This document shows positions 1 to 13,200 of a stretch of 64,000 nt of DNA, in pieces. Source of the DNA: Sthenelais limicola (taxonomy: Eukaryota > Annelida > Polychaeta > Phyllodocida > Sigalionidae); NCBI GenBank assembly GCA_942159475.1, contig OW804096.1, positions 128,950,941 to 129,014,940 of the forward strand, in the 5' to 3' direction. Each line of letters begins with the position of its first letter. The stretch's first letter is position 1. A program made the translations under genes and the position numbers. A model generated the notes under the pieces. It did not search any database. It was not told where the DNA came from and saw only the letters and a list, made by a program, of their open reading frames with translations.

Positions 1-1536
1 CAACTTTTCCAACTAAGCATCTCCAGAACGTCTATATGCTCAAAGTGGTATCTCATATATCCATTTCACTTTACCCACAACACTTCATGAACCCATCGGT
101 GGTCCAGAAAGCTGGCCTCCCTCTTATCATATGACCTTCCCTATCTTAAGATGGAATGGTTAATATACACATGGGCTACAATAGCCATAGTGCACTCAAC
201 ATGGCTTCGTCCTTACATGTTGATATGACACGAACTAACTGACCTCTACCCAATACTATATCAATGTCCATCGCACGACAGCATTCCACGATGCCTACGA
301 TCCCGCTGCGATCTGCATCGATGTGCGTACGATCCTCCTAGATCAGTTTGTGTGTCCCCCAAACCCCCAGTGTTTCCTCTAGAAACATTACCTATCATAC
401 GTACAGATAAGACTGAGTTCCTACAACATTAATCCAGGGGATCGGATATATAGATCGTGATAAAACAGAATGCTGTCAAATTTCAGATCCTCGTCCTTCT
501 TTCGAGTAAACTGACTTTCAGGGACATCTGGTTCTGCTGATCTCCATCACCCCGCTCTGTGACTTGAAGATGACTGATGCCACATGGAAAATGCTTATTA
601 CTTATGACATACAGGTGACCTTAACCCTTTTGAAAATGGCAAAAACATGACGCTGTTACCTTGCCAAGAGATTGTGGGTTAGAACCCCTGTGAAACCCGT
701 TCCATGTTCTAAGTAAACAAATACACATTCTATTGTGGTGTGGCTGACTTTTTTGTTCCAAGGACCCCGAATATCGTGAGTACCCTATCAAAATTTAATA
801 AAGTTACCCTCGCTGTGTGGTCATAGATTCGGGGTCAACCTTCCTCGGCTGACACGTGCATGATCCAGTGATTTGTCAGTGTAAATAGATAGGAGGATTC
901 CTCTGTGAATATTGCTGCCTCGACCCATGAAGCCCCAGATAACTGGTCAGTTTGCTTACTCTGTACACTGAAATTGGCTCGACATGTCAAACACTGGTAT
1001 CCAAGGTAAAATCATAGCTATCTACTCATTGAAACGGGATCTGACATGGCAATTTAATTTGTAAATATTCCTTATCTTTTCCACGATAGAAATAGTATAG
1101 AGAAGGGTTCATCTGTTGTGTATCGGCTCACCTTGGCATTTTCTGGTCAAGGAGCAACAGTCAAATTGAGCCCACTCACACACTTTAGTGTTCAACAGGA
1201 GTAGGTATTACCAGAAGTATGTTTTGGTTCGGATCTCGAGCTAAGGATACCAAGTTTACGCCTGTTGATCTTGGCATAAAGTTACTGGGAACGCTAAGAT
1301 ATGTGTCCGATGTAGTGTAATGAGGTAGCTCAATGCGAAATTGTCTCCAACTAAAACAACAGACACACGACGTATTTCCACATAGAGCCTGGTTTTGATA
1401 CTAGTTCTACAACTTGTTTTAGAATAGGATAAAAATATCCAGCGAAAAGGCAAGTCATTCAAGATTCAATTTCAATGGGAAGTGTTCTTTTTTAAAGTGA
1501 GATTAACACTGTCCACATTTGCCCAATATTTACACT

Positions 1537-1872
1537 TCAAACGACACATTTATTTCTCATGTAAATAAACACAAACTCTGACCCAGTCTCGGGGGCGGAT
1601 GTTGATGAGAGTTGTGTTGCAGCATTACCTGCTAAATCCCCTTCCTCGCTATCACTAGCTGTTACTGCTAACACACAGAGCCCTTTGCTCTTTCCACTTG
1701 CTCGAGCCACTCCCGACGCGTCTGATCTGCTCGTGGACAGCTCGCGGTAATAGTTCAAAAGTCCGCCAACCAATGTTCCTATATAGACCGGCCTTTCGAT
1801 CCCACGCTGGGGCTGAAGCTCTTGCTGGTTATCCTCCCTCTGCTTCAGAGGCCATGCAGGGGCAGTTTTTAC
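1537..1872 (-). CDS. Possible terminal exon of an unidentified minus-strand gene
   Basis: A good acceptor (gattttttgtcctag) at 1873 opens 111 codons to a TGA at 1537: VKTAPAWPLKQREDNQQ, GIERPVYIGTLVGGLLNY, then a Ser/Ala/Gly-rich stretch. Third positions are richer in G and C than the surrounding DNA. A second open segment at 2761-2601 ends with a phase-0 donor and could be the preceding exon (GDWERMYLASSITH). No family is recognised, and it may be chance or an old transposon piece. Confidence 0.2.
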   Translation of the reverse strand, partial: VKTAPAWPLKQREDNQQELQPQRGIERPVYIGTLVGGLLNYYRELSTSRSDASGVARASGKSKGLCVLAVTASDSEEGDLAGNAATQLSSTSAPETGSEFVFIYMRNKCVV

Positions 1873-4800
1873 CTAGGACAAAAAATCTCCTTAGTAATTC
1901 TGTAATCTTGATGTACGATCGGCCCAATATGCTTGAGGAAAATCCCCCATAGCGTTAAGTGTAGGAATAGTATCGCGCCTTAACATTCATAACCTGTCAA
2001 GATACACCAGCTACTGCAATCAACAGCCAGTATCTCAACCTATTCCAGTTATCAATCGCGAATCAGAATATCATCGGTTCAGTAACAGCCCCATTGCCTA
2101 TCTGCCACAATATATTCCCCCACCTCGCAAGGAAATATTTAACATTCAAATCGACCTTGACTGGGTCTTCATACTCCTAGAATAGAATTGCTGCAAATCG
2201 ATATGGGAATTTTATCTCGAGTGTCGATCCCAGTGATGGCAGAAATGGGAGCTTGGTTTTCTTCGACGTGATCAATTGATAACATCAGATTATGGATTTT
2301 ACACTTCCCACGCCTTCGTGAAAGGAACTGATAAAATCATTCCAATTCAAAATTCAAATTATGGGATCACTTGTAAAATAAAAAGTTACTTGATGAGCTC
2401 GCCGTCTTTGATTTTGAACACTGACATTAAGTAGATTGAGACACAGTTCAGGTTCATTTTACTCTAAGGGTTCAGAAACTCATGTCTAATGGATTTCAGA
2501 GGATGGATTGTAAATTACAGGACTCAATCAAGGTCGCCGCCTGGGAGCGAAAGTATTTCATTAGTGTTGTTTAGTTTGGGTGTCACAACACTGGCCATAC
2601 ATGAGTGATTGATGAGGCCAGATACATCCTCTCCCAGTCCCCAACTCTCATGATCTCTCCTAAATCACTCCCACTCTTCTCCCAGTTGCAGATCTCATGT
2701 AAGCTATCTATCTGTACGATGACACCTCCTTGAGTGACACCAATTCCTAGAGAGATACCATCTTGGCATAGGACCAGAATCAGTGACAATTGAAAATATT
2801 TATTCAAAATGAACACTGTCCTTGTGATGCATGTGTTTTGTATAATACACGCAGCGCTAAAACAATTCATGACCTATGTCACAAGTGAGAAAGGTACATA
2901 AATAATATGTGATAAAAAATATACGAGACTGGCTCTCATAAGAAAATCTTCTACATAAGGTCCCATCCTCCGCTGGCGGCTTATACCAACAGAAATGTTG
3001 AATTCATTCCTCCTTCAGATTGATATAGGAACAATATGGTGAGGAACCGAGCTGAGCTGTGAGCATAATATTGGGCGGGCATTTAATTGGCCCCATGCCA
3101 CAAGTACACCATAAAATGGCCAAACAACATAAGACCAGGGCCTTATCCTTGCGTATGCACACCCACAACATCACAGACAATTACTCAGCCCTAAAGGCTT
3201 GGTATCTAATGAATAAAAAAGTTCAATATTGCTAGCGATCCTTTGTCTCGAGGCAGGGAGTCAGTCATACTCTTTTGTTGCAGGCAAACATCTGTTAGGA
3301 CACACTTAGAAAGAAATTCGACGTCTTGCACCAGCGGGCATATGTATACCATTAATTATGCCTCAACACACATACATCACTCCTGTTCCACAATATTTGA
3401 CATTTGCGAAAGAACTACATCTGTCTCATGCACACAGCATATGATTTTGTCCACGTTTTCTTTCCAGAAAAAAGTCACGTTAAGTATGGAAGAGAAAACA
3501 AAGTGAACTCGTTTATAAATATGGTTTTTTTTAAATAAGAAAACAACTCATTATTTCAGCTTAGTTGTAACGCATACAAGAACGAAATCCTAAACTAGTT
3601 GTAGGTTTCTAGGGATATGTGCTGAACGGTAGATATACACTCGGCGGAGGAGTACTAATAATATCGCGATACATAATTATTTATGATTAATGGTCAGTTT
3701 TGTCTCAAACATAGGATCAAAATCTAGATACACACACCAATCAAACGTAATTAAATATAATCTTTTTAATGCTATTTTTTTCCATGTTTCCCACTATATA
3801 TGTTGCCCTAAAATAATAACAAAAATCATCTCGTCCTGATACAGTGTATAACAAGTAATCCAATCGGACAATCACGTGTGGCCTAGGCTGGTTCACAAAT
3901 AGGAATAACCCATTGAGTAGTTTTATTAGGTCGAACTTCCTTGTGTATATATTAAGCAAGAGTGGAGACCAGATCTAGGAAATATTTTATACATGAAGAA
4001 ACCAGGAGGAGGCATCAAGTCTGTACGGTGCTACACTCATCAGTATAACAAGGTGGTGTGCCTATACCACTTACAGTACAAAGTGCCTGGGAGAATATTA
4101 CCAAGTACTGCCTTCAGCTCCCCCATATTACTCTGCATATAGCTCAATGTCACCTGAAATGATCCCATGTACAATAGAACAGAAGTCCGAATAGTTGAAA
4201 ACTTCGATTTAAAGCAAATGGTAAGTATCTGCTCAATGTGGAAATTTGGAAAAAGAGATCGAGATCTAGAACTGAGTAGGACTGAAAAGCTTGATGAATC
4301 GATGAACACTGCAAAATTTTCCTTGCAATATAATACCCTCTCATTTGAAAAAATTCCCAGGGGTTACTTTGTATTTCATTTATGCCTCAGCTGTTGCTCT
4401 AAGAGCGTATGCCAGTCCCATTGCTGGTGTAAGTAACAAGGAAAATATAAATACTTTATCTTGAAGGTCCCCTTATATCATTCGAGGCTACTGTTCGACA
4501 GCCCTGTAACATTGGTTTACATACCATCAAGAGCATCTAACAAACTGGCACTACGTAATACCCTATAATGTTTCTCAACATGCAGTTTTGTAATTTTTGT
4601 CTGAGGCGAACAGACATTTTTAGCTTTGAAGAGTCATGTCCGCCAAAAGTAACTAATACATCCTAATCCAGTCTAGGCATTATAGAAGCCATTAAATAAT
4701 AACATTTCCAGTACAATTTCCCCCTCGCATTTCAGACCATGTTATCGCTATAGGTTTTATATCCAGAGGGAGGATGGGGGTTGCTCGGAAACGCATACAT

Positions 4801-5166
4801 AACCCAAGTGTGATTGAAGGGGCCATTAGTCTGCACGTGCATTATGGACCTGTGCACATGGTGGCATGGATCTTCTGATGCCATGTATGCTTCCACTCTG
4901 CCTTTCCCCACACCTGTCCCTCACCCACGTGGACCTGTTCATCTCAGACCTACGCATGTTTTAGTATGTGTATATATGTAAGTCCAGGTGAACCGTGGTT
5001 CATACCTAAACCACTGCCAACGATAAATGGTCCATGAAAACATAATTTTCCTTTTCACTTGTGGGCTGCAGTAACTATCAATCTGAAACAACCCTTCCTC
5101 CAACAGTCCAAAACTTATGTCGAAAATATTACTCCACTGAGGGTTGGTATATTTCGGTACATCCCG

Positions 5167-5255
5167 ATGGTTCGATATCAAAATGTGTCTTCGAGTCGTT
5201 TAACCTAGCCGATGGTTCGATATAAAAATGCTTCTGAGAGTCGTTAAATTCGTTT
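5167..5255 (+). repeat. Short tandem duplication, about 45 bases
   Basis: GATGGTTCGATATCAAAATG at 5167 recurs as GATGGTTCGATATAAAAATG at about 5212; both are followed by a GAGTCGTTTAA/GAGTCGTTAAA end. A diverged two-copy direct repeat. Confidence 0.65.
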
Positions 5256-6854
5256 TCTTTGGCTTTTACAGCTTCTCAGATAACGCGGAGAAGGGAATGC
5301 ATAAAAATATAAATAGATTCTGACCAATACGCTTAGGACATGATTAGATATTAGATACTATTAAATTTTATGATTTTAGGATAAAAAGATTGTCCCTTAC
5401 TGAATCAATGCTTACTATAATTGTGCTGTAAGTGTATTTTATTTACTGAAAAACACCAGAGAACATTCTCAACATACCATGTGCTTTGTACCGACCTTCA
5501 AAGTTAAAATGAGTAGTCTTCATCCAAGCTGCTGTCATAGGTAGTAAATTTCAGGTGCACTATCATCGTAAAGTCGTAGTACTAGTTTCGGGGAAGGGGC
5601 GGTAATATTAATATCTTTTCTCAGTGTGTTGTGAAAGTGGCTGGGAACAGGAGGGGTTCCTCACCACTACCACAGGAGGAGCTACATACAGCTGTATCTT
5701 TATCCCGCGGGCGAAGTTTATCCCGCCTTACCTAGGGGGCGCTCTGAGGGGATTTACACACCTGGCCTCACCTGTCGATGCCAAGGCAAAGTTGAGACAT
5801 ACTGCTGACTCCTCACTGCATAACACGGCCAAATTCGGACCTCGCTCCAATGTATTCCATTGCCTAGGGCATGGACAAAAGGCCTCCTATGTAGTCTATA
5901 GCAGGGCCAGGAAACCCATCTATGACAGATGTCTTCCATAGTGCCATACCACATTTCGACTCGGTCCTCACCCGATGTCCTCAGACTGATCATCTGAATT
6001 TTATTTCGTTTCTCGGTCACCCGGGCGCATGTGGAGTCAATAAAACACCCATACTGCGTTCGAAGAAACCTTTGCCGAGTCGTTAACAAGTGTTATCTTT
6101 ATATCAGAAAAATTTCGTATTTGCTGTAGAATGAATTTGCCAAACCCACTCAAAATAAACCAATGTTTACCCAGCCTCCTACCATCAACAGAAAAACACG
6201 CCACAGGAAGTGTTCATATAGGTTCTTTGGGTGATCTCCTTGCCACAAGGGACAACCTGAATATATGTGTGTGGTACTTTGAGGTTGCCATTGCCAAGGA
6301 ATACTTTTTCACTGCGAAGAAATCATGAGAATCTTTCTGACGTTGATGGGGGATAATGAACTCCATAACAGACTTGGTAAATAAGAAGAGTGGGTTTGAG
6401 GAGGGCTCGGTAAATTTCTCTGGTGCCCGCCTACGACATATCATTACAAATGGTTGAAAAGAAAGTTGCCTTTGAGGAATGTTTTATTTAGAATTTAGAT
6501 ATTCTTAAACTTGCTTTTGCCAAACTGATTCCTTTTGAAGTAAAATAATTAGCCTTTAGTAGAATATGAGTTTTGACACTTTCTTCTTTTTTTTTTACAA
6601 GTTTTCAAATGTGCCATATGGCTTTTTACAGAAGCTTTCACCAAGATCTGTTCACCTTTACCATCATTTCCAGTTCCACCACATAACATCAGGACAACAT
6701 TTCGAAACTTGCCATATGGCATTTTCCCTATTCTTGTTGGCAGTATAAAGTAAACAATATCATCCTCATTGACGTCCTTTCACCTGGCTGTCTGTGACAA
6801 TGGTTGGTTATGTTACTGATCCACATCTTTCAGAACTACAGCCAAGAGCGCAGC

Positions 6855-6936
6855 ATGAGGTTGTCATTCAGAATCCTGTTATTCCTGTTGTTTGTTGACA
6901 TCAATCAAGATGACACCAAAGAGCAAGTCTTCTATT
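6855..6936 (+). CDS. Candidate signal-peptide exon of the Ig/sushi gene
   Basis: ATG at 6855 opens MRLSFRILLFLLFVDINQ, a convincing signal peptide: basic start and a Leu/Phe-rich core. A possible acceptor (tttcag) ends at 6833, so this would be a second transcribed exon with the start codon inside it. A GTGAAG donor at 6937 leaves phase 1 and joins in frame to the Ig1 exon at 10177. The stronger-looking donor GTAAGA at 6942 is phase 0 and would run into a stop at once in the next exon, so either the weaker site is used or another exon lies between. A second ATG with a phase-1 donor lies at 8009-8036, but it does not encode a signal peptide. Confidence 0.35.
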
Positions 6937-9900
6937 GTGAAGTAAGAAAGAAGAAAATATGAGTCATAAAGGCCCATGACCCGGAGGCTGCATTGTGGTT
7001 CTACTCATTTCGTTCTCATATTTGTGAGAACGCTGCTTTTGCACCTTCCCATGAAGAGGTCTTTCACTCAACATAGGTTGTGCGCTGGAGACCCCCTTTG
7101 ACGGCTTTGTGTGAGACATGACTTGGTATTAGTTGCTTCCATGGGGGCTTCTGGGTTCAGTTTCAGCACGTATCTTGTATTTCTGTTTTAAAGTGTGGGT
7201 ACAATAAATGTCGGGTGTTGACACGGGTTCAAGAGTGCTGCTGGGTGTGTGATGCGCAAATATTTACGTAACCAACTTATGTATCCCCTTCAGCTCCATA
7301 CAAGCTTCGCAACATGGGGTGGTGAGTTGCTCCCTGCAAACCCGAGTTAGACTTAGTGGAACTTGGCATTTACCTGCTCCTCAACCCGAAACCCTAATAT
7401 GCTCTTTTAAGTTGGGCGGACGCCCTTGGTTTACGTTTACATTTGCTCAGCATTCGAAAGGTCGGTAACAAATTCAGGCTCACTCGACTTGATAATCATA
7501 ATCAGGTGGCAACAGGATTTGGCAGATCAGCTTAAGACCCAAACTTCAAAGGTAGATCAAACCCAGTAGTTGCGGCTGTAGTGTCCATGATCCCTTGTAA
7601 CCTGATAAAGGTCTTGGATCCCTGATAACATCAATGGTTGTATCCATGTCTACTGCTCTAGCCTAATGATAGCAGTAGGGCGCATATAATAGGCCTACCT
7701 AAATATTTTGAAATATCTCATCTATAGTCTACATTATGCGCTATAGGCCAAAGCATTCTGAAATTGGCAATTGGTAGTTGCGGGTAGAGATTACCATTAT
7801 TTTGGCATGTTTTGTAAGCTACATAGATTAATACGATTATCATTGCAGCCCATGAAAAAAACCCTTAGCAATTGCCACAGGTTGAATTAAGTAGCCTAAT
7901 TACAATATATATGTTCTTAGAAATATTTAACCTCAAAAGTTAGCATGCACAAGGAAATGAAAATTAACTATGAATTGAGTCGACAGGGAATAAACTTTTA
8001 AATTCAGCATGGCATTTGCTTTCTTTGAAAACGCAGGTCAGTTGTTTACCCCGTTCAGTGCCACTGGGCAGGGGCAACAGGATCTGACAATTTGACCGGA
8101 AGCACGTGACCCTGAAGATGCGTTCAGCTGTTCCATCAGCTGACGCTACCTTTTCTCTAGTGTTTACATTCTATCTCGGCAAGATCGTGACTTGCGCGTG
8201 TCGCATTCACTGAAATCACATTTAATGACGTTTGGGAAAGCATTCACATTCATCTTGGGATAAGAAGTCAACGACGTCGATCGATGATCCTCAAATTCCT
8301 GTTTAAACGATCAGAACAGTCGATGCCGCCGCGCCCCAGACCTTTTATCCGTCTAGAAGAGGAAAACTCTTCATCCTCTTTTAAGACTGTGCTAACTATC
8401 CCTTAGTCCATAAAAATCACGTTGAGAATAGTATTTAAGAAGAGTTGTGGGCATGGGAAAGATTCTTTTCCATCAAAAGATGGTTTTGTATGGTCGCAGA
8501 TGGATGCTTTCTCCAATTCCCCATTGAAGCTCAGCCTACTTGTCTTCGGGCCACCTTCCAATGTATAAATGTTATCGCGAAAAGACAAACTCAGTGGCAT
8601 GCAGAGAAACGATGAAAAATTCTGCTTTACCACGCACTCAAATTTTATCTCTGTTAATGTGTGTCGAGCTGAAAATCCCTTGTAACGCCCCCGGGCAGTC
8701 TGTTAGGATTCTTTCCATTATTCTTATCGGCGAATAGTTGTCCGCTAATGAACGAGCTGGAGAAGTAGCCAAATCGGTGTACCGGTACTGGGGAGCCTTT
8801 GTAACACTAATCCTTTGAAGTAAGTTTGTTTGCAGGCAAATACAAATTGATATGTTTTTTTATAGTAAAAATACAATGGGATGAGATCAGAACATTATTG
8901 GTATACATAATGGTTCTCGCAGTATTATTAGAGAGATAAATATATTCTAGGTAATGGAGGCACTGAATAGCCAAAGGCAACAGACCTAATAGTGTTGCAT
9001 TGACTTTTGACCGATGGAAGACTGAGGGCCTAAAGGGGTTATCTCATTTCGATTCCCCCAACTCCCGATCCCTCTTGAGTCCATTATGCAAGCCTACACA
9101 AACAGACAGTGGTGTCGCTGATTAATAACTAGGCTAATAAGATGATCTTATCGATTCGGTTTACAACGCAACCAATAATGCTTGAGATATTTTAACAGAG
9201 TTATAATTTGGCATTGAGTTGCTTCTTCGCAAATGCGGATCAATGAGAACACCGGATGAAATATACTGCATGTTTGAGGAAAAGGAGTTTGCTGTGGTAG
9301 AGCTCCTCAGGAGTCCTCCATGCTTTAGACGCGGAAAGATTGTGGCATCAGCATGGAAAGATAACAGTGAACATAAAATACATGCTATGTGTTTTACGTT
9401 GGTACATCAAACCCAGATGAGATAGCTCCCTAATCGTTAGAATGTCTGCCCCACCTAATGAGAAGGAAAAACCTGACGAGGTTAATGCTTTGGGAAAACA
9501 GTATATATGTCAAAGATAGGGTCTTTTGGTTCGTTAGGGACGAGTGTACAGGGGATATATAGTTTACATTCGCCCGAGGTTGTCCACTTTAGATTTTAAT
9601 CGAGGGGGTCTGATAACTTATCTGAAGAGGACATTCACCACCAAAAGAAGTGTAAACCCTTGCTGGAATCCTGGCCTGAAATTAGCACTGCTGTCAAACG
9701 CGCCCTTGTTGAAGGGGACTCTCGAAGATAACTCAGTTGCATGTTGGTACTCTTTATCCATGGCGCTGACTCGATGATGTCCGTCATCCCTCTGAATGTT
9801 ATGGCAACACAGATAAAACTTTGACTTTGTTATAAAACAGACTTGTGGACTTTATCACGAACCTTTTTCAAACTGTCACTCTCAGCTGCTCTATAACGGC

Positions 9901-10176
9901 CCTGAAGGATCCATTTTTCACTTTGACAATAAAATGAGTCCACACTTCAGTCAAGTTCCTTGGAAATAGTTTATGATCGTGGATTCATCATTATCCCATT
10001 GGCATCTGGTTCCTTTCAAACCTATGCTAATTCATGACTCAACAATTCATGAATGCCACTCAATAGTATGCATATATAAATATCAATGTAATTTCATATT
10101 CTTTGACTCGTTTTCCACAAAATATTATACAAGTACGTTGGGCATAATTAGCACATTGCTTTCTCTATCTTTGCAG
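6937..10176 (+). other. First intron candidate of the Ig/sushi gene
   Basis: If the signal-peptide exon is right this is intron 1. No Ig or sushi coding exon was seen in it. An ATG plus phase-1 donor at 8009-8036 (MAFAFFENA) is an alternative 5' exon of little appeal. Confidence 0.35.
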
Positions 10177-10284
10177 GTGATCTGACAATAGTAAATCCAA
10201 TAGGAGAAGTAACGGTTCCTGTTGGACATCATTTGGTTATCACATGCGTGTCCAGAGAGGGACATTCTATCAAATGGTCATCAG
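10177..10284 (+). CDS. Ig/sushi gene exon 1: start of Ig1
   Basis: Acceptor tatctttgcag is followed by a phase-1 exon reading DLTIVNPIGEVTVPVG, then the B-strand Cys (LVITC) and the C-strand Trp (IKW). Donor GTGAGT at 10285, phase 1. Confidence 0.85.
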
Positions 10285-13200
10285 GTGAGTGTCCCAGAGT
10301 GAAATCTCGGGTTATGTATTCATGAATTTCTGGACAAATAAATAATCCTAAGAAGTCCTTGTATGCGTCCTTTTTCATCGCGTTATTGAATACAATTTGT
10401 ATAATATTCAATTCAATTCAATTTTTGTATTCCAATTACGATTCTGTATTTATTTTCAGGCGGTATGGTCCTATACGATGATGACGCCATAAATACACAT
10501 ATAGTAAGTATACTAATTTTATTATCCCTTCTTGTACGGTATAGGTTTATAGCAAAAAAAAGTGATCAATCTTCCAGACACTGACAGTTATCTTTACCTC
10601 TACAAATAATTAGGAAATTTAGTCCGACAATCACATGTGAAATCTCATTTCCCTGAAAAGAAAATATTTAATAATGATGTTCTCTTTGTTCGTTATCCCA
10701 TTTGCTAACAGCATATCAGTACTATACATGTAAGTAATACCCATATGAGTCACTCAAAAAAATATTTAGTTGAAACGAAACTTCCCGTCTGACTTTGTTT
10801 ACATGTATTTTAAGTTGGTAATTCAAGTTGTGCCACGTCTATTACGTTTCAATCCCATTCATTTCTTATTATTGCCTGGTACTATTCATGTGGATATCAT
10901 TACATCTTTGTATGGTCTCTATCTATTCAGTAATTCATCTTTCATTACATGTAGTAGTTCATTTTACTTTGCTCGTTATACAGGCTATGCTATCGTTACC
11001 AGTGTATGTATAATTGTACCCCATCTGTCTTACAATAGTTAGATTAATGTGGTGTCTGTATTAATAGGAAAGAAAAAAGAACATTTCACTGAGACATAAA
11101 TATATGACTAGTGTCACTAAGTGTTTGAGATGATATACGTGTCCTATTCATTATTGACTTGGCATGTTCGGAATCTGAGCCAAAATTACTTCAGGTGTGA
11201 GTGGAAATGTAGCTCTCCTAGGCTACAAATCACAATTGAATACTGGTCCCTTGTTAAATAAAACCCATGTGCTCGTGTGACACAAAAGGATCATTTAGGT
11301 ATCTCAGTTCCTCCTTCTGTATAACCATGTGCTTACCACCTGTTAGATATACAAGAAACATACATCTTGTATACAATTTGCATGAGCTGAGGTACATGCA
11401 GAGATGCAAGCTGAGGCCATTGCTATACATTCATGTTTTATAATGTGATCCAGTGTGGATGTCAAGATCAAATATCTATCACATACATAGCGAATGTTGA
11501 TGTCTCAATACCAAAGATCTAAGTGATCATAAAGCCTAGTGAAGAGAAGATAAACTGAAGTGCAATTATTTCCTCCGTAAAATGTGTACTTGTTTTATAC
11601 AGGATGGCTCCGGTGCTACAGTTAGTACGTTGACACTGCCTCAAGTGTCGGATGCGGGGAAGTATCAGTGCAGTAACCCGGATAATTACTTTGACAGAGA
11701 TGAGCTAGTCGTCAAAATACAAACGTCAGAACGTCGTAAGTATACCTGCACTCCATCCCGGCGTATCTTCCATTAACTTTACATACCGAGGAAGCCTGGC
11801 AAGTTGTTAGTAAGAAAACTAATCAGAATGATAAGAGTTTGCCACTGGAGCGGTTCCCAAACTGCAGGGAAATTGTCAACACTTGTAATATTTCACACTT
11901 TTTTATGTTCGTGCCAATAAATTTTAGCTGAGTCCGCTGTTTTTCGTGCAGATAATACATGTCCCCTGGGTAGATTTGTACTATTAGCTTAGGTAATACT
12001 AACTGTTGGTTTCTGAAGACCTCATCTGCCTTTCTTTATGCCAAAGCCCAGGGGCCCTCATAATGGAACTCCTGGCCACATGAAAGAATAATAGTCTAAT
12101 CCCTCATTAGCAATGCAATGGACTGGTGTGGGACTGATGTTTCAGTATTGTATTCAGAACACAGACGAGAAGGATTCTTTTGATAATTGTTTTAAAAAGA
12201 TGGCACGTAATTAACATAATGCAATATGTTAGCTGGTAAACTACACATGTGCAGGAGTTACGAGTACCCACATCATTTATTCCGACCATTACTTGCCGTC
12301 TATTAGTTAACGTCAAACACAGTCATTTGTAATAACAACTTCGCATAATGAAGATTGCTTGTTAAAGATAATACATGTCACTGTGCCAACGACGACATCC
12401 AACTCTATGGTTAATGCGTTTAGAAGATAAGGCCCGGCATGATCCATAAACATAGAATGGGGATGGAGTTCCCAAAGGAAAGTTGAGATCTTTTGATCCC
12501 CGATCCTGGCCGTAATTTGTGTTTTAGGGTTACTTCAGATCCTGCCCACCTGATCCTCGGTCAGAATGATCTAGTAGCACCTGTCTTATTTAATCTCTCA
12601 CGGTACTAAGCCTCGGGGCTTTATCCTTCTCCATCTGTCCCACGCCTATTAGAATAGAATGGATGTCCATACTACCGTCGTCCACCATCCAGTGATCATA
12701 GTAGGGAGAGATGGATTTGTCATCTGCTCTTCAAGCCTCTATTTTTGACAGGCTGAGTGAGAGGCTGTGAAAGGCTGCAGCAACAGCAGGACGCTTGCTA
12801 AAGCTTGTATACAGTTGCACGTGTATATACTGTCCTGTTTGTATCTGGTATAAAGGTCAACCCCGCACATCACTCTGTTTATGTTGTGTAGGTGTAGGTC
12901 ATAATGCTATGAACAAAATATTCATGATCGATACAGATTACCTTCAAATCGTCTCTACTTGAAATCTGCTGATCTCATGTAACATTAGGATACACTACTT
13001 GACACAGATAACACTGCGGTGTGTTTATACAACACTTTTAATCTAAAAGTGAATAAACTATTACTGCATATTTGCAAGTTTTGTGTCCACTACAAGAACT
13101 TTTCTCGGCTTTTGGGCAATGCAGAATTATTCGTTAGCTAGGAAATAGAAGTGTTGGATGACTGACTGACCCGAATTCCCATGGCGACTTTTACCCTTAT

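Larger units (their letters stand above)
1..6833. other. 5' flank of the Ig/sushi gene
   Basis: No convincing coding exon apart from the weak minus-strand candidates at 1537-1872 and 2601-2761. It holds the two-copy repeat at 5167. A more GC-rich patch lies near 5620-6080. Promoter elements could not be assigned. Confidence 0.4.

Noticed and set aside
10770..11042. Overlapping hydrophobic open frames in an intron of the Ig gene
   Set aside because: AT-rich intron sequence giving Phe/Leu/Ile-rich translations; lies between exons 2 and 3, which join in frame without it.
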